From an uncultured Bacillota bacterium (GTDB lineage: Bacteria; Bacillota; Clostridia; Christensenellales; UBA1242): a stretch of 16,530 nucleotides of DNA. Of the stretch, positions 6,791 through 13,527 are shown in pieces. The notes beneath the pieces were generated by a model, which saw nothing but the letters and a program-made list of their open reading frames with translations, was not told the origin of the DNA and searched no databases. A program made the position numbers and the translations under genes. The DNA lies in assembly GCA_949282835.1 (NCBI GenBank), contig CASDQU010000070.1, positions 1-16,530 of the forward strand, written 5' to 3'. Within the stretch, counting starts at the first letter, position 1. Every line of letters starts with the position of its first letter.

Positions 6791-7551
6791 TTAAGCACCT
6801 CATTTATCGCTGAAGCTATCAAAAAACCCGCTCTTTCTATATGCTCTTTAATATCTTTAGGCGACAAAAGTAAATCTGCAGGACTTTCACTATTAAGGTC
6901 GCTTGCAAATATCATAAAAGGAACTCCGATTGAAAGACAAACTGCTCCCATGCTTTTAGCATTTATTTTTTTGCCAAAACGATTTACCCCACTACCTGGC
7001 GTTATCCCTGATGTGGTTATTTGAAAAGATGTTCCAAGTCTAGAAACATCATTTGTTGTAAGAGAGTCAATCAGTAAAATATAATCAATATTCATGCCTT
7101 TAACAAACATTCCTACCATATCAATAGTTTCTATCCCTGTTGAAAAATAAATGTTTGGACAAAATTTGAATATATTGTTATCTTTTTTTAAAGGATTAAT
7201 TTCTACATTATCAAAAACTATCTTCCCAAGTCTATCAGACATGATTTCTGGATTGCCAAGCCCTACAATTAAAACTTTTTCATCTTTTTTTATCTTGAGT
7301 TTTTTGTAAAAATCTTTCAAAACTTTGCTAAGAATATTGACTATATAAATATCCGCTTCCATTTTAAAATCATAAAAATGAGGGCAATTTAAAATAAAAT
7401 AATCTCCCCTGTCCATCGCTAAAGCTCTACTTTTTTCTTCGCTATCAATGGTTAAAGTGGCTATAGTTATACCAAATTTATCAAGCTTTTTAAGTTTATA
7501 TCCATACTGTTTTAAATCTTTTCCACTTTCATCAATTAAATCATATATCAT
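6787..7551 (-). CDS. gpr: Germination protease GPR (spore protease), short form
   Basis: A 254-residue member of peptidase family M25/A25, the protease that degrades small acid-soluble DNA-binding proteins when spores germinate. The conserved core is clear: VLIVGLGN (93-100), GNPEIMSDRLG with Asp106, FSTGIET (136-142), ILLIDSL with Asp162, and TSGITPGSGV (180-189). Asp106 and Asp162 match the two functionally essential aspartates of the Bacillus enzyme. The protein is well below the roughly 370 residues of Bacillus GPR. Its N-terminus (MIYDLIDES) seems to begin at the place where the Bacillus propeptide is cut, so it may lack a propeptide. No ribosome binding site precedes the ATG, and no ATG, GTG, TTG or CTG lies in frame upstream before a stop at 7615-7617. 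It is the first gene of a minus-strand operon and diverges from rpsT, an adjacency known in other Bacillota. Confidence 0.88.
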   Translation of the reverse strand: MIYDLIDESGKDLKQYGYKLKKLDKFGITIATLTIDSEEKSRALAMDRGDYFILNCPHFYDFKMEADIYIVNILSKVLKDFYKKLKIKKDEKVLIVGLGNPEIMSDRLGKIVFDNVEINPLKKDNNIFKFCPNIYFSTGIETIDMVGMFVKGMNIDYILLIDSLTTNDVSRLGTSFQITTSGITPGSGVNRFGKKINAKSMGAVCLSIGVPFMIFASDLNSESPADLLLSPKDIKEHIERAGFLIASAINEVLK

Positions 7552-7592
7552 ACAAATATTTTGTTTTATTTTTAAAAAAATATTTATTTTAC

Positions 7593-7621
7593 TTGATTTT
7601 GCTTTTTCTTTATGCTATACT
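7593..7621 (+). promoter_or_regulatory. Sigma-A-type promoter of rpsT
   Basis: TTGATT (7593-7598) is separated by 17 bases from TATACT (7616-7621), with an extended -10 TG at 7613-7614. Transcription should start near 7628, leaving about 20 bases of leader before the rpsT ATG. Confidence 0.85.
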
Positions 7622-7648
7622 CTTAAAGAAATTTTAAAGGAGAAAGAC

Positions 7649-7927
7649 ATGCCAAATATTAAATCAGCAGAAAAAAGAGTTAGAATTATAGAGAAAAAGA
7701 CAGCACAAAACAAAGCAGTTAAATCAAGAATTAATACTTTTATCAAAAAATTCAAAACTGCTATTAATAATAAAGATATTGAAGCATCACAAAATGCATA
7801 TAATGATGTTGTGTCTTTGTTAGACAAAGCTGCAAGCGATAATGTAATTCACAAAAATAATGCTAATAGAAAAAAAGCACATTATGCTAAAATGCTTGAT
7901 GACCTAAAAAAAGAAACACAAAACTAA
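7649..7927 (+). CDS. rpsT: 30S ribosomal protein S20
   Basis: A 92-residue, lysine-rich, mostly helical protein that binds 16S rRNA early in 30S assembly. The start MPNIKSAEKRVR and the later NKAVKSRINTFIKKF and HKNNANRKKAHYAK segments are typical of bS20, and the length is normal. The ATG at 7649 is chosen because AAGGAG lies at 7637-7642 and the protein then begins with the family sequence; the frame is open further upstream but that region contains the promoter. It diverges from gpr and is transcribed alone: promoter at 7593-7621 and terminator immediately after the stop codon. Confidence 0.98.
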   Translation: MPNIKSAEKRVRIIEKKTAQNKAVKSRINTFIKKFKTAINNKDIEASQNAYNDVVSLLDKAASDNVIHKNNANRKKAHYAKMLDDLKKETQN

Positions 7928-7931
7928 AACA

Positions 7932-7957
7932 AAAAAATCATGGCTTCATGATTTTTT
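7932..7957 (+). terminator. Intrinsic terminator after rpsT
   Basis: A perfect 11-bp stem (AAAAAATCATG / CATGATTTTTT) with a GCTT loop, the right arm ending in a T-run, five bases after the rpsT stop. Its stem is U/A-rich at the base and could also act in the opposite direction. Confidence 0.9.
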
Positions 7958-8008
7958 ATTTATATGTAATTAATTTGTCATACTGCTAAAAATAGAAAGG
8001 AAATAATT

Positions 8009-8794
8009 ATGAGTAGTGAGTTAGGAAGATATGTAACATATACAGCAAGAAATATCCCAGAGCATTTATACCCTAAAATACTTGATTTTGATGGTGAAAT
8101 TTTCTCTGAAGATGCAGATGATTTTCAATCTGATACTACTATGCCCCGAGATGTATTAATGTCTTATTTGAAAAAAAATATTGATACTACAACGATTGTT
8201 TATGATAAAGAGAGTGATAAAGTTGTCGGATATTTTCAAGCATTCCCATTAAAAAAGAATTTTGTTAAAGATTATATTAGTGGAGATAAAACCTTCAAAG
8301 ACATAACTGGCGATGTCATAGAACCTTCTTTATCAGATAATCCACAATCTTTATATATTTGGTCGGTTGGTATTACTAAAAGTTTACGAGGCAAAACAAT
8401 GGAAGATTTCAATGGTGCTTTGCATAACAAGAAAATCTATCAAGTATTGCTTGCTGAGTTTACCAAATCTTTAATCAATATTATAAAATCTGGAGCAAAT
8501 ATAAGTTCTATTGTTAGTGAAGGTGTTAGTAAAAAAGGTCAAACATTATCTTCACAATTAACAAATAATAGTATCGTCCACGAAAACAAAGAAGAAGACT
8601 TTATTTTATATGCCTCCGAATTTAATCCTGAAAACTTTAGAGGTTTAGTTTCAGATGAATTAGTTGATGAATTAAGCGATGCTTTTAATAAACAAAAAAA
8701 TAAAGCTTACCAATCTTCTAAACAAAAATTAGGCGACAACTTAACTATGCTAAAAGGAATTAACAAAGATAAATCATATGAATATGATGATTAA
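8009..8794 (+). CDS. GNAT-like protein of an unrecognised family, copy 1 (intact)
   Basis: A 261-residue soluble protein that I do not recognise as a named family. Its layout resembles a GCN5-related N-acetyltransferase: a first strand and helix (RYVTYTARNIPEHLYPKILD), a middle strand pair with KVVGYFQAFPL (71-81), then SLYIWSVGITKSLRGKT (114-130), where the strand followed by LRGKT resembles the acetyl-CoA pyrophosphate loop (R/Q-x-x-G-x-G/A), and a long helix (143-160) followed by a strand. After about 205 a charged C-terminal tail rich in Lys, Gln and Asp appears to be added to the fold. GAAAGG at 7995-8000 supports the start. It is followed after 15 bases by a diverged relative and later by a broken close copy. 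Substrate is unknown, and acetyltransferase activity is an inference from the fold pattern only. Confidence 0.7.
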   Translation: MSSELGRYVTYTARNIPEHLYPKILDFDGEIFSEDADDFQSDTTMPRDVLMSYLKKNIDTTTIVYDKESDKVVGYFQAFPLKKNFVKDYISGDKTFKDITGDVIEPSLSDNPQSLYIWSVGITKSLRGKTMEDFNGALHNKKIYQVLLAEFTKSLINIIKSGANISSIVSEGVSKKGQTLSSQLTNNSIVHENKEEDFILYASEFNPENFRGLVSDELVDELSDAFNKQKNKAYQSSKQKLGDNLTMLKGINKDKSYEYDD

Positions 8795-8809
8795 TTAAAA
8801 GGAAAAAAT

Positions 8810-9454
8810 ATGTTATTTAGCGATTTTCACTTTCCAGATTGCCCTAAAAATATTATTTGCTTCCATGGTGATAACATTACTGAAAATTTAATTGAGCAAT
8901 GTTTTAAATTAGATGATGAATTTTTTAGTGAGGCATTTTTATATGAAAGATCAAAAATGAAAGATCTTATTTTAAATCATAATGAATTATGCTTTATATT
9001 TTTTGACCTTGAACAAAATAAGGTTATTGGATATAATTTTTTGGTTCTTTTAAAGGATAGTTCTTATGATTTATATCTTAATGGCAATATTTCCTATTTT
9101 ACAATGGGCGAAATTGATTTTGCAAAATTGGGAAAAGATAAGTCTGCAACATTATTTTATCTGTCAACAGCCTATGCAGTTGGCAATAAAATCCCTTCGT
9201 TGCAATCTTTTTCACAAAACTGCATCTATTATATATTGATAGATTTATATAAAAAATTCCAAATAAAAATAAGCAATGTTCTATATGATGTTGTAAATGA
9301 CTTTGATTTAAAATATGTTACTGTCTTAAAAATGAATTTTTATAAAAATACTAAATATAACTCAAAAATTTATACCCTCAAATTCATACCAAAAACATTT
9401 TATCCTTTCGCGCAAAACGCTAATTTATTACAATACCTTTATGAAAATAAATAA
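8810..9454 (+). CDS. GNAT-like protein of the same family, copy 2 (strongly diverged)
   Basis: A 214-residue protein that looks like a distant relative of its upstream neighbour. KVIGYNFLVLLK...LYLNGN (71-93) falls at the same residue numbers as KVVGYFQAFPLK...DYISGD in copy 1, and TLFYLSTAYAV (114-124) matches SLYIWSVGITK. The LRGKT acetyl-CoA loop of copy 1 has no match here (GNKIPSLQ instead), and the C-terminal charged tail is missing. It may have lost catalysis or bind another ligand. The protein is rich in Phe, Tyr, Leu and Asn. AAAAGG at 8797-8802 is the ribosome binding site; the 15-base gap to copy 1 and a terminator right after the stop indicate a two-gene operon. Confidence 0.65.
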   Translation: MLFSDFHFPDCPKNIICFHGDNITENLIEQCFKLDDEFFSEAFLYERSKMKDLILNHNELCFIFFDLEQNKVIGYNFLVLLKDSSYDLYLNGNISYFTMGEIDFAKLGKDKSATLFYLSTAYAVGNKIPSLQSFSQNCIYYILIDLYKKFQIKISNVLYDVVNDFDLKYVTVLKMNFYKNTKYNSKIYTLKFIPKTFYPFAQNANLLQYLYENK

Positions 9455-9476
9455 GAAGATATATCTTCTTTTTTTT
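9453..9476 (+). terminator. Intrinsic terminator after the GNAT-like pair
   Basis: AAGAAGA / TCTTCTT stem (9453-9459 with 9464-9470) around a TATA loop, followed by T-run 9471-9476. It overlaps the last bases of the copy 2 stop codon, so it ends the two-gene unit. Confidence 0.8.
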
Positions 9477-9660
9477 ATTCAAAATCCCCTATTATACATA
9501 AGGCATGATTGTATATATAAATGCCAAATAACTCCTAAGTAAAATTATATGTTTTTTATAATTATCTCATTAATATATATTATTATCCTTAAAAACTTTA
9601 AAATTTCGCTAGTTTCTTAACTAATACAACTTCAATAATTATACTAACATAGAGGTGTGT

Positions 9661-10361
9661 GTGAAATTGTATAGATATGTGTCCTATATAGGCAGAGAAA
9701 TTCCGCCAGAACTATATTCTAAAATGATTTACTTAGATGTTAATGTGTTTACTCCAAAGAAAACTAGATATTTTAAATCAGCCACATCTATGCCGCCTGA
9801 AATTTTAATGAGCTATTTTTAAAAAAAATATAGATACAACTACTGCCATCTATGACCGACAAAATGATAAAATTTTAGGATATTTCCAAGCCTTTCCTCT
9901 TAAAGATGATTTTTATATGGAATATTTGGCTGGCAAAAAAGATATCAAGATATAACTATAGATGTAATAGAAAATTATCAAACTAAAAAAACCATAAAAT
10001 TATACATATGGTGTGTAGTTATTACTAAAGAGATGCGTGGTAAAGTCCTTCAAGATATTAACGGCCCGCTAAATGGCAAAAAAGCATATCCAATGTTGGC
10101 TGAAAATCTAATCAAGTCACTTATTAATATTACAAAAAAAGGCGCGAATATTACTCGCGTAATGATTGAAGGAGTTAGTAAAAAAGGTATTGCAGATAAA
10201 ATTACTTCTGGTGGCAAAATTCGCGAAAATAAAAAAGAAGGTACAGCACTATTTGAAGGCCCAAACATGCCGCTAAACTGGGAGGGCTTGTTAGTTCGCA
10301 AACTATTAAAGAATATCAAGAGGCTAGCAAATGCCATAATAAAGTTAAAAGACAAAAATAA
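9661..10361 (+). pseudogene. GNAT-like family, copy 3, broken by three frameshifts
   Basis: A close relative of copy 1 can be followed end to end only by changing frame three times. It starts at GTG 9661 (AGAGG five bases before) with LYRYVSYIGREIPPELYSKM and runs to SMPPEILMSYF, then hits TAA at 9820-9822. One extra T in a T5-A8 run explains this; the next frame gives NIDTTTAIYD, ILGYFQAFPL and AGKKDIK. A missing A near 9949-9952 returns to the first frame: LYIWCVVITKEMRGK, then KSLINITKKGANITRVMIEG and VSKKG. A missing G near 10271-10275 gives GLVSSQTIKEYQEASKCHNK, ending at TAA 10359-10361. All three lesions are single bases in homopolymers, so they may be true decay or assembly errors; neighbouring genes with similar runs are intact, which favours decay. 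Confidence 0.8.
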
Positions 10362-10413
10362 TTGTAAGGTCATGATTTTTGAAAATATCAAAATATTTAT
10401 TAAATTTCAGTTT

Positions 10414-10443
10414 AAAAAAGCCCACCCTATTGGTGAGCTTTTT
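10414..10443 (-). terminator. Bidirectional intrinsic terminator between hpf and the GNAT-like pseudogene
   Basis: AAAAAGCCCACC (10415-10426) pairs with GGTGAGCTTTTT (10432-10443) with one C.A mismatch and a 5-base loop. It is flanked by A-runs on the left and T-runs on the right, so it can stop both the minus-strand hpf transcript and plus-strand transcription from the pseudogene. Confidence 0.85.
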
Positions 10444-10456
10444 ATTAATATCCATC

Positions 10457-10993
10457 TTAATATACAAGGTCTATAAGTCCAAACTTGCCGTCTTTTCTTC
10501 TGTAGATAATATTGATTTTCCCTGTTTCTGCATTTAAGAATACAAAGAAATCGTGACCAAGTCTTTCAATCGCAAATCTTGCATCATCTACAAGCATAGG
10601 ATCAAGGTCAAATGTTTTTTTCTTATAAATTGAAGGCAATTCTTCAGGCTCTTCTTGTAAAAATTCAAATGGCAAGAAATTCTCTTGTTTTGAACCTTTC
10701 GCTTTTATCTCTTTGCGCTTTTCTACATTTCTAACAATTTGTTTCTCAAGTTTTGGAAGTGCAAAATCAATATTATTATACATATTATCGCTTGTAACTT
10801 CACTTCTATAGAGAACACCTTTGCTTGTAATAGTAATCTCAAGCTTCTCTTGCTTGCCGTCTTTTAAGCAAACAACTTTTGCATTTGCTGCTTTATCAAA
10901 ATATTTTTCAAGTTTCTTGAGCTTTTCATTTAAAATTCTCTCAAGTCTTTGGCTAACTTTATAACCGTTTCTTTCTATAATATCAATTTTCAT
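10457..10993 (-). CDS. hpf: Ribosome hibernation promoting factor, long form
   Basis: A 178-residue long-form HPF that dimerises inactive 70S ribosomes into 100S particles in stationary phase. The N-terminal domain (1-95, MKIDIIERNGYKVSQRLERI onward) binds the decoding region of the 30S subunit. After a linker (96-124) comes the C-terminal dimerisation domain (125-178) with its signature LDPMLVDDARFAIERLGHDF, VFLNAETGKINIIYRRKDGK and FGLIDLVY. AGGAGG just upstream fixes the start. It has its own promoter at 11012-11040 and its own terminator, so it appears to be transcribed alone, just downstream of clpC. Confidence 0.97.
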   Translation of the reverse strand: MKIDIIERNGYKVSQRLERILNEKLKKLEKYFDKAANAKVVCLKDGKQEKLEITITSKGVLYRSEVTSDNMYNNIDFALPKLEKQIVRNVEKRKEIKAKGSKQENFLPFEFLQEEPEELPSIYKKKTFDLDPMLVDDARFAIERLGHDFFVFLNAETGKINIIYRRKDGKFGLIDLVY

Positions 10994-11011
10994 ATTATTC
11001 CTCCTAGTATC

Positions 11012-11040
11012 ATTTTAACAAAATAAGTCTATTTTTCCAA
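11012..11040 (-). promoter_or_regulatory. Sigma-A-type promoter of hpf
   Basis: On the minus strand, TTGGAA (11040-11035) is separated by 17 bases from TAAAAT (11017-11012), with the AGGAGG ribosome binding site and hpf ATG just downstream. Stationary-phase control of hpf would act here, but no operator is visible. Confidence 0.7.
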
Positions 11041-11074
11041 ATGAAAGAAAGATTTTATTTGTCTTTTTATCAAA

Positions 11075-13525
11075 TTATTCATTTACAAAAGTCAATTTGC
11101 CGTCTTCTACATCAATAACGATTTCCCCTTCATTTTTAAGTTTGCCAAGTAGAATTTTCTCAGCAATTTGGTCTTCTATTTCTTGTTGTATATATCGTTT
11201 AAGTGGTCTTGCTCCATATTCAGCATTAGAGCCTTTTTTAACTACAAATTCAAGTGCGTCTTCAGTGATTTTTAGTGAGAGGTTCTTTTCCTTTAGACGC
11301 TTATTGATATTTGAGATTAAAATCTTAGCAATTTTGACAAGGTCTGCTTCACTAAGAGGCTCAAAAATGCAAATAACATCTATACGATTGATAAATTCTG
11401 GTTTAAATTTGTTTTTAAGAGTATCCATATAGATTCGCTTTGAATCAATTCCTTCCTCTTCGCTATCCACAAACCCAAGTTGTTTTCGATGTTCTTTGAC
11501 TTCCCTTGCGCCAAGGTTGCTAGTCATAATAATTATTGTATTTTTAAAAGAAATTGTACGACCTTGCCCGTCTGTTAGTCTGCCGTCATCAAGTATTTGT
11601 AATAGAGCATTTAAAACATCTGGATGAGCCTTTTCTATTTCATCAAATAATACTACCGAATAAGGATGTCGGCGGACTTGTTCGGTGAGCTGTCCACCCT
11701 CATCATAACCAACATATCCTGGAGGTGAGCCTATAAGCTTTGAAACGCTGTGAGCTTCCATATATTCACTCATATCAATTCGAATGATATTATTCTCATC
11801 ATCAAACATCGCTTCAGCAATGGCTTTTGACAATTCTGTCTTTCCAACACCTGTTTGCCCCATAAATAAGAAAGAGCCTATTGGTCGTTTACCATCTTGA
11901 AGCCCAACTCTTGAGCGTCTTATGGCTTTAGCTACCGCCTCTACCGCTTCATTTTGACCTACTACACGCTTATGCAAGATATCTTCAAGATGAATTAATC
12001 TATCTTTTTCACTTTCGGTAATCTTTGTGACAGGAATTCCTGTCCATTTTGCAACTACTTGAGCTATCTCATTTGCGCCAATAGCATTGATTTTTGACCT
12101 TTCATACTTTTTGTCAAATTTTTCCTCTTTTTTCTTGATATCATTCTCTAAATTTATAATTTCCGATTGCAATTTCGCTGCTTTTTCATAATTACGCTGA
12201 AGGCTTGCCTCATCACGAGAGGCTGAAAGTGACTTTATTTTATCTTCAATAGTTCTTATCTCTTGAGGTTTAAGAGTAAAGTTCACTTTTGCCTTGCTGC
12301 TTGCCTCATCTATTAAATCTATCGCTTTATCTGGAAGGCTGCGGTCAGAGATATATCTATCAGACAAAACTGCTGCTGCTTCAATGGCCTCATCTGTAAT
12401 AGTTATCTTATGAAAAGCCTCATAACTGTCTTTCAAGCCCTTTAAAATTTGTATTGTTTGTTCTACCGATGGTGGATTTACTATTATAGGCTGAAATCTT
12501 CGTTCTAGAGCCTTATCTTTTTCAATGAATTTTCTATATTCATCTGTAGTTGTTGCTCCTATTGTTTGAAGCTCCCCTCTTGCTAGATAAGGTTTTAACA
12601 TATCAGCAGGCGAAGTCTCACCTTTCTCAGACCCTGCTTGAGCTAAGGTATGAATTTCATCGATAAATACAATTATATTTTTACTTGCAATTATAGTTTC
12701 AATGGCATCTTTGAGTTTTTCTTCCATTGAGCCTCGATATTTAGTTCCAGCCATAAGTCCGCCAATTTCAAGAGCATATATCACTTTATCTTTTAAAAGT
12801 TCTGGAACATCACCTGCTACTATCGCCTGTGCAAGCCCTTCTACTACAGCAGTCTTTCCTACCCCTGCCTCACCTATTAAAACAGGGTTGTTTTTAGTCT
12901 TTCTGCAAAGTATTTCAACAACTCTTTGTATCTCGTCCTCTCTCCCTATTACAGGGTCAAGCTTGTGTTCTTTGGCTTTTAAAGTTATATCAGTCCCCAT
13001 ATCAAGGAGTTTTTCAGGTAAAGAGCTGCCGCTTTGTTTGTTTTGAGTTTCGCTTTTACTCTCTTCGGCAAAGCTGCTGCCTGACATCAAAGCTTTTGTA
13101 ACCTTTGACTTTAAAGCTTCAACATCAACGCCATACTGCCCTACAAGTAGTCTATATGCCACACTTCCGCTGCTTGCTAAAAGAGCCAAAAGAAGATGTT
13201 CTGTACCAATAAAAGAATGGTTCATTTGAAGGGCTATTTGCTGTGCCGTTCTAAATAAATCCTTAGTTCTTGGTGTCATCTCAACTTCATTTGTAAATAG
13301 TATATTGTCTTCACTTACATTTTCTTCAAAAAATTCAAAAAGACTAGGCTCGGTAACTCCCTCTTCTGCTAAATATTGGCTAGCTAGACAATCTTTCACA
13401 CTGGTAAGACCATACAAAATATGTTCGCTACCAATTAAGTTAGACCCAAATCTCAATGCAAATTTACTTGCATTCTTAATTACTTTTTGTATATTATCTG
13501 AATAAGAAGATGATTGATAGTTCAT
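11075..13525 (-). CDS. clpC: ATP-dependent Clp protease ATPase subunit ClpC
   Basis: An 816-residue Hsp100 unfoldase that feeds substrates, including arginine-phosphorylated proteins, into ClpP. It has the two-repeat N-terminal domain (1-145) with Glu34 (GSEH) and Glu109 (GTEH), matching the phospho-arginine-binding glutamates of Bacillus ClpC. The first AAA+ domain has Walker A GEAGVGKT (218-225), Walker B IIVFIDE (284-290) and ERRF (341-344). The coiled-coil UVR/middle domain is at about 425-475. The second AAA+ domain has Walker A GQTGVGKT (556-563), Walker B VVLFDE (624-629), and the ClpP-docking LGF (683-685). Length is normal. The AGGAGG ribosome binding site is formed by the last Arg-Arg codons of mcsB, whose stop lies two bases before the ATG, so expression is coupled to mcsB. 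Confidence 0.98.
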   Translation of the reverse strand: MNYQSSSYSDNIQKVIKNASKFALRFGSNLIGSEHILYGLTSVKDCLASQYLAEEGVTEPSLFEFFEENVSEDNILFTNEVEMTPRTKDLFRTAQQIALQMNHSFIGTEHLLLALLASSGSVAYRLLVGQYGVDVEALKSKVTKALMSGSSFAEESKSETQNKQSGSSLPEKLLDMGTDITLKAKEHKLDPVIGREDEIQRVVEILCRKTKNNPVLIGEAGVGKTAVVEGLAQAIVAGDVPELLKDKVIYALEIGGLMAGTKYRGSMEEKLKDAIETIIASKNIIVFIDEIHTLAQAGSEKGETSPADMLKPYLARGELQTIGATTTDEYRKFIEKDKALERRFQPIIVNPPSVEQTIQILKGLKDSYEAFHKITITDEAIEAAAVLSDRYISDRSLPDKAIDLIDEASSKAKVNFTLKPQEIRTIEDKIKSLSASRDEASLQRNYEKAAKLQSEIINLENDIKKKEEKFDKKYERSKINAIGANEIAQVVAKWTGIPVTKITESEKDRLIHLEDILHKRVVGQNEAVEAVAKAIRRSRVGLQDGKRPIGSFLFMGQTGVGKTELSKAIAEAMFDDENNIIRIDMSEYMEAHSVSKLIGSPPGYVGYDEGGQLTEQVRRHPYSVVLFDEIEKAHPDVLNALLQILDDGRLTDGQGRTISFKNTIIIMTSNLGAREVKEHRKQLGFVDSEEEGIDSKRIYMDTLKNKFKPEFINRIDVICIFEPLSEADLVKIAKILISNINKRLKEKNLSLKITEDALEFVVKKGSNAEYGARPLKRYIQQEIEDQIAEKILLGKLKNEGEIVIDVEDGKLTFVNE

Positions 13526-13527
13526 GT

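Noticed and set aside
7448..7648. N-terminal extension of rpsT
   Set aside because: The upstream open stretch overlaps gpr and contains the rpsT promoter; the conserved S20 start and ribosome binding site are at 7649.
7979..7985. CATACTG before GNAT-like copy 1 as a sigma-G -10 element
   Set aside because: It resembles CATACTA, but no matching -35 is found at the right distance, so a sporulation promoter cannot be supported.
9617..9645. TTAACT-17-TATACT before the copy 3 pseudogene as a promoter
   Set aside because: The -10 is good, but the transcript would begin at about the ribosome binding site, so it could not serve the GTG start well; left out as unproven.
10033..10476. Open frame of 147 codons on the plus strand as an independent gene
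   Set aside because: It is the middle and C-terminal part of the frameshifted GNAT-like copy 3; similarity to copy 1 begins well upstream and its last part is out of frame, running through the terminator into hpf.
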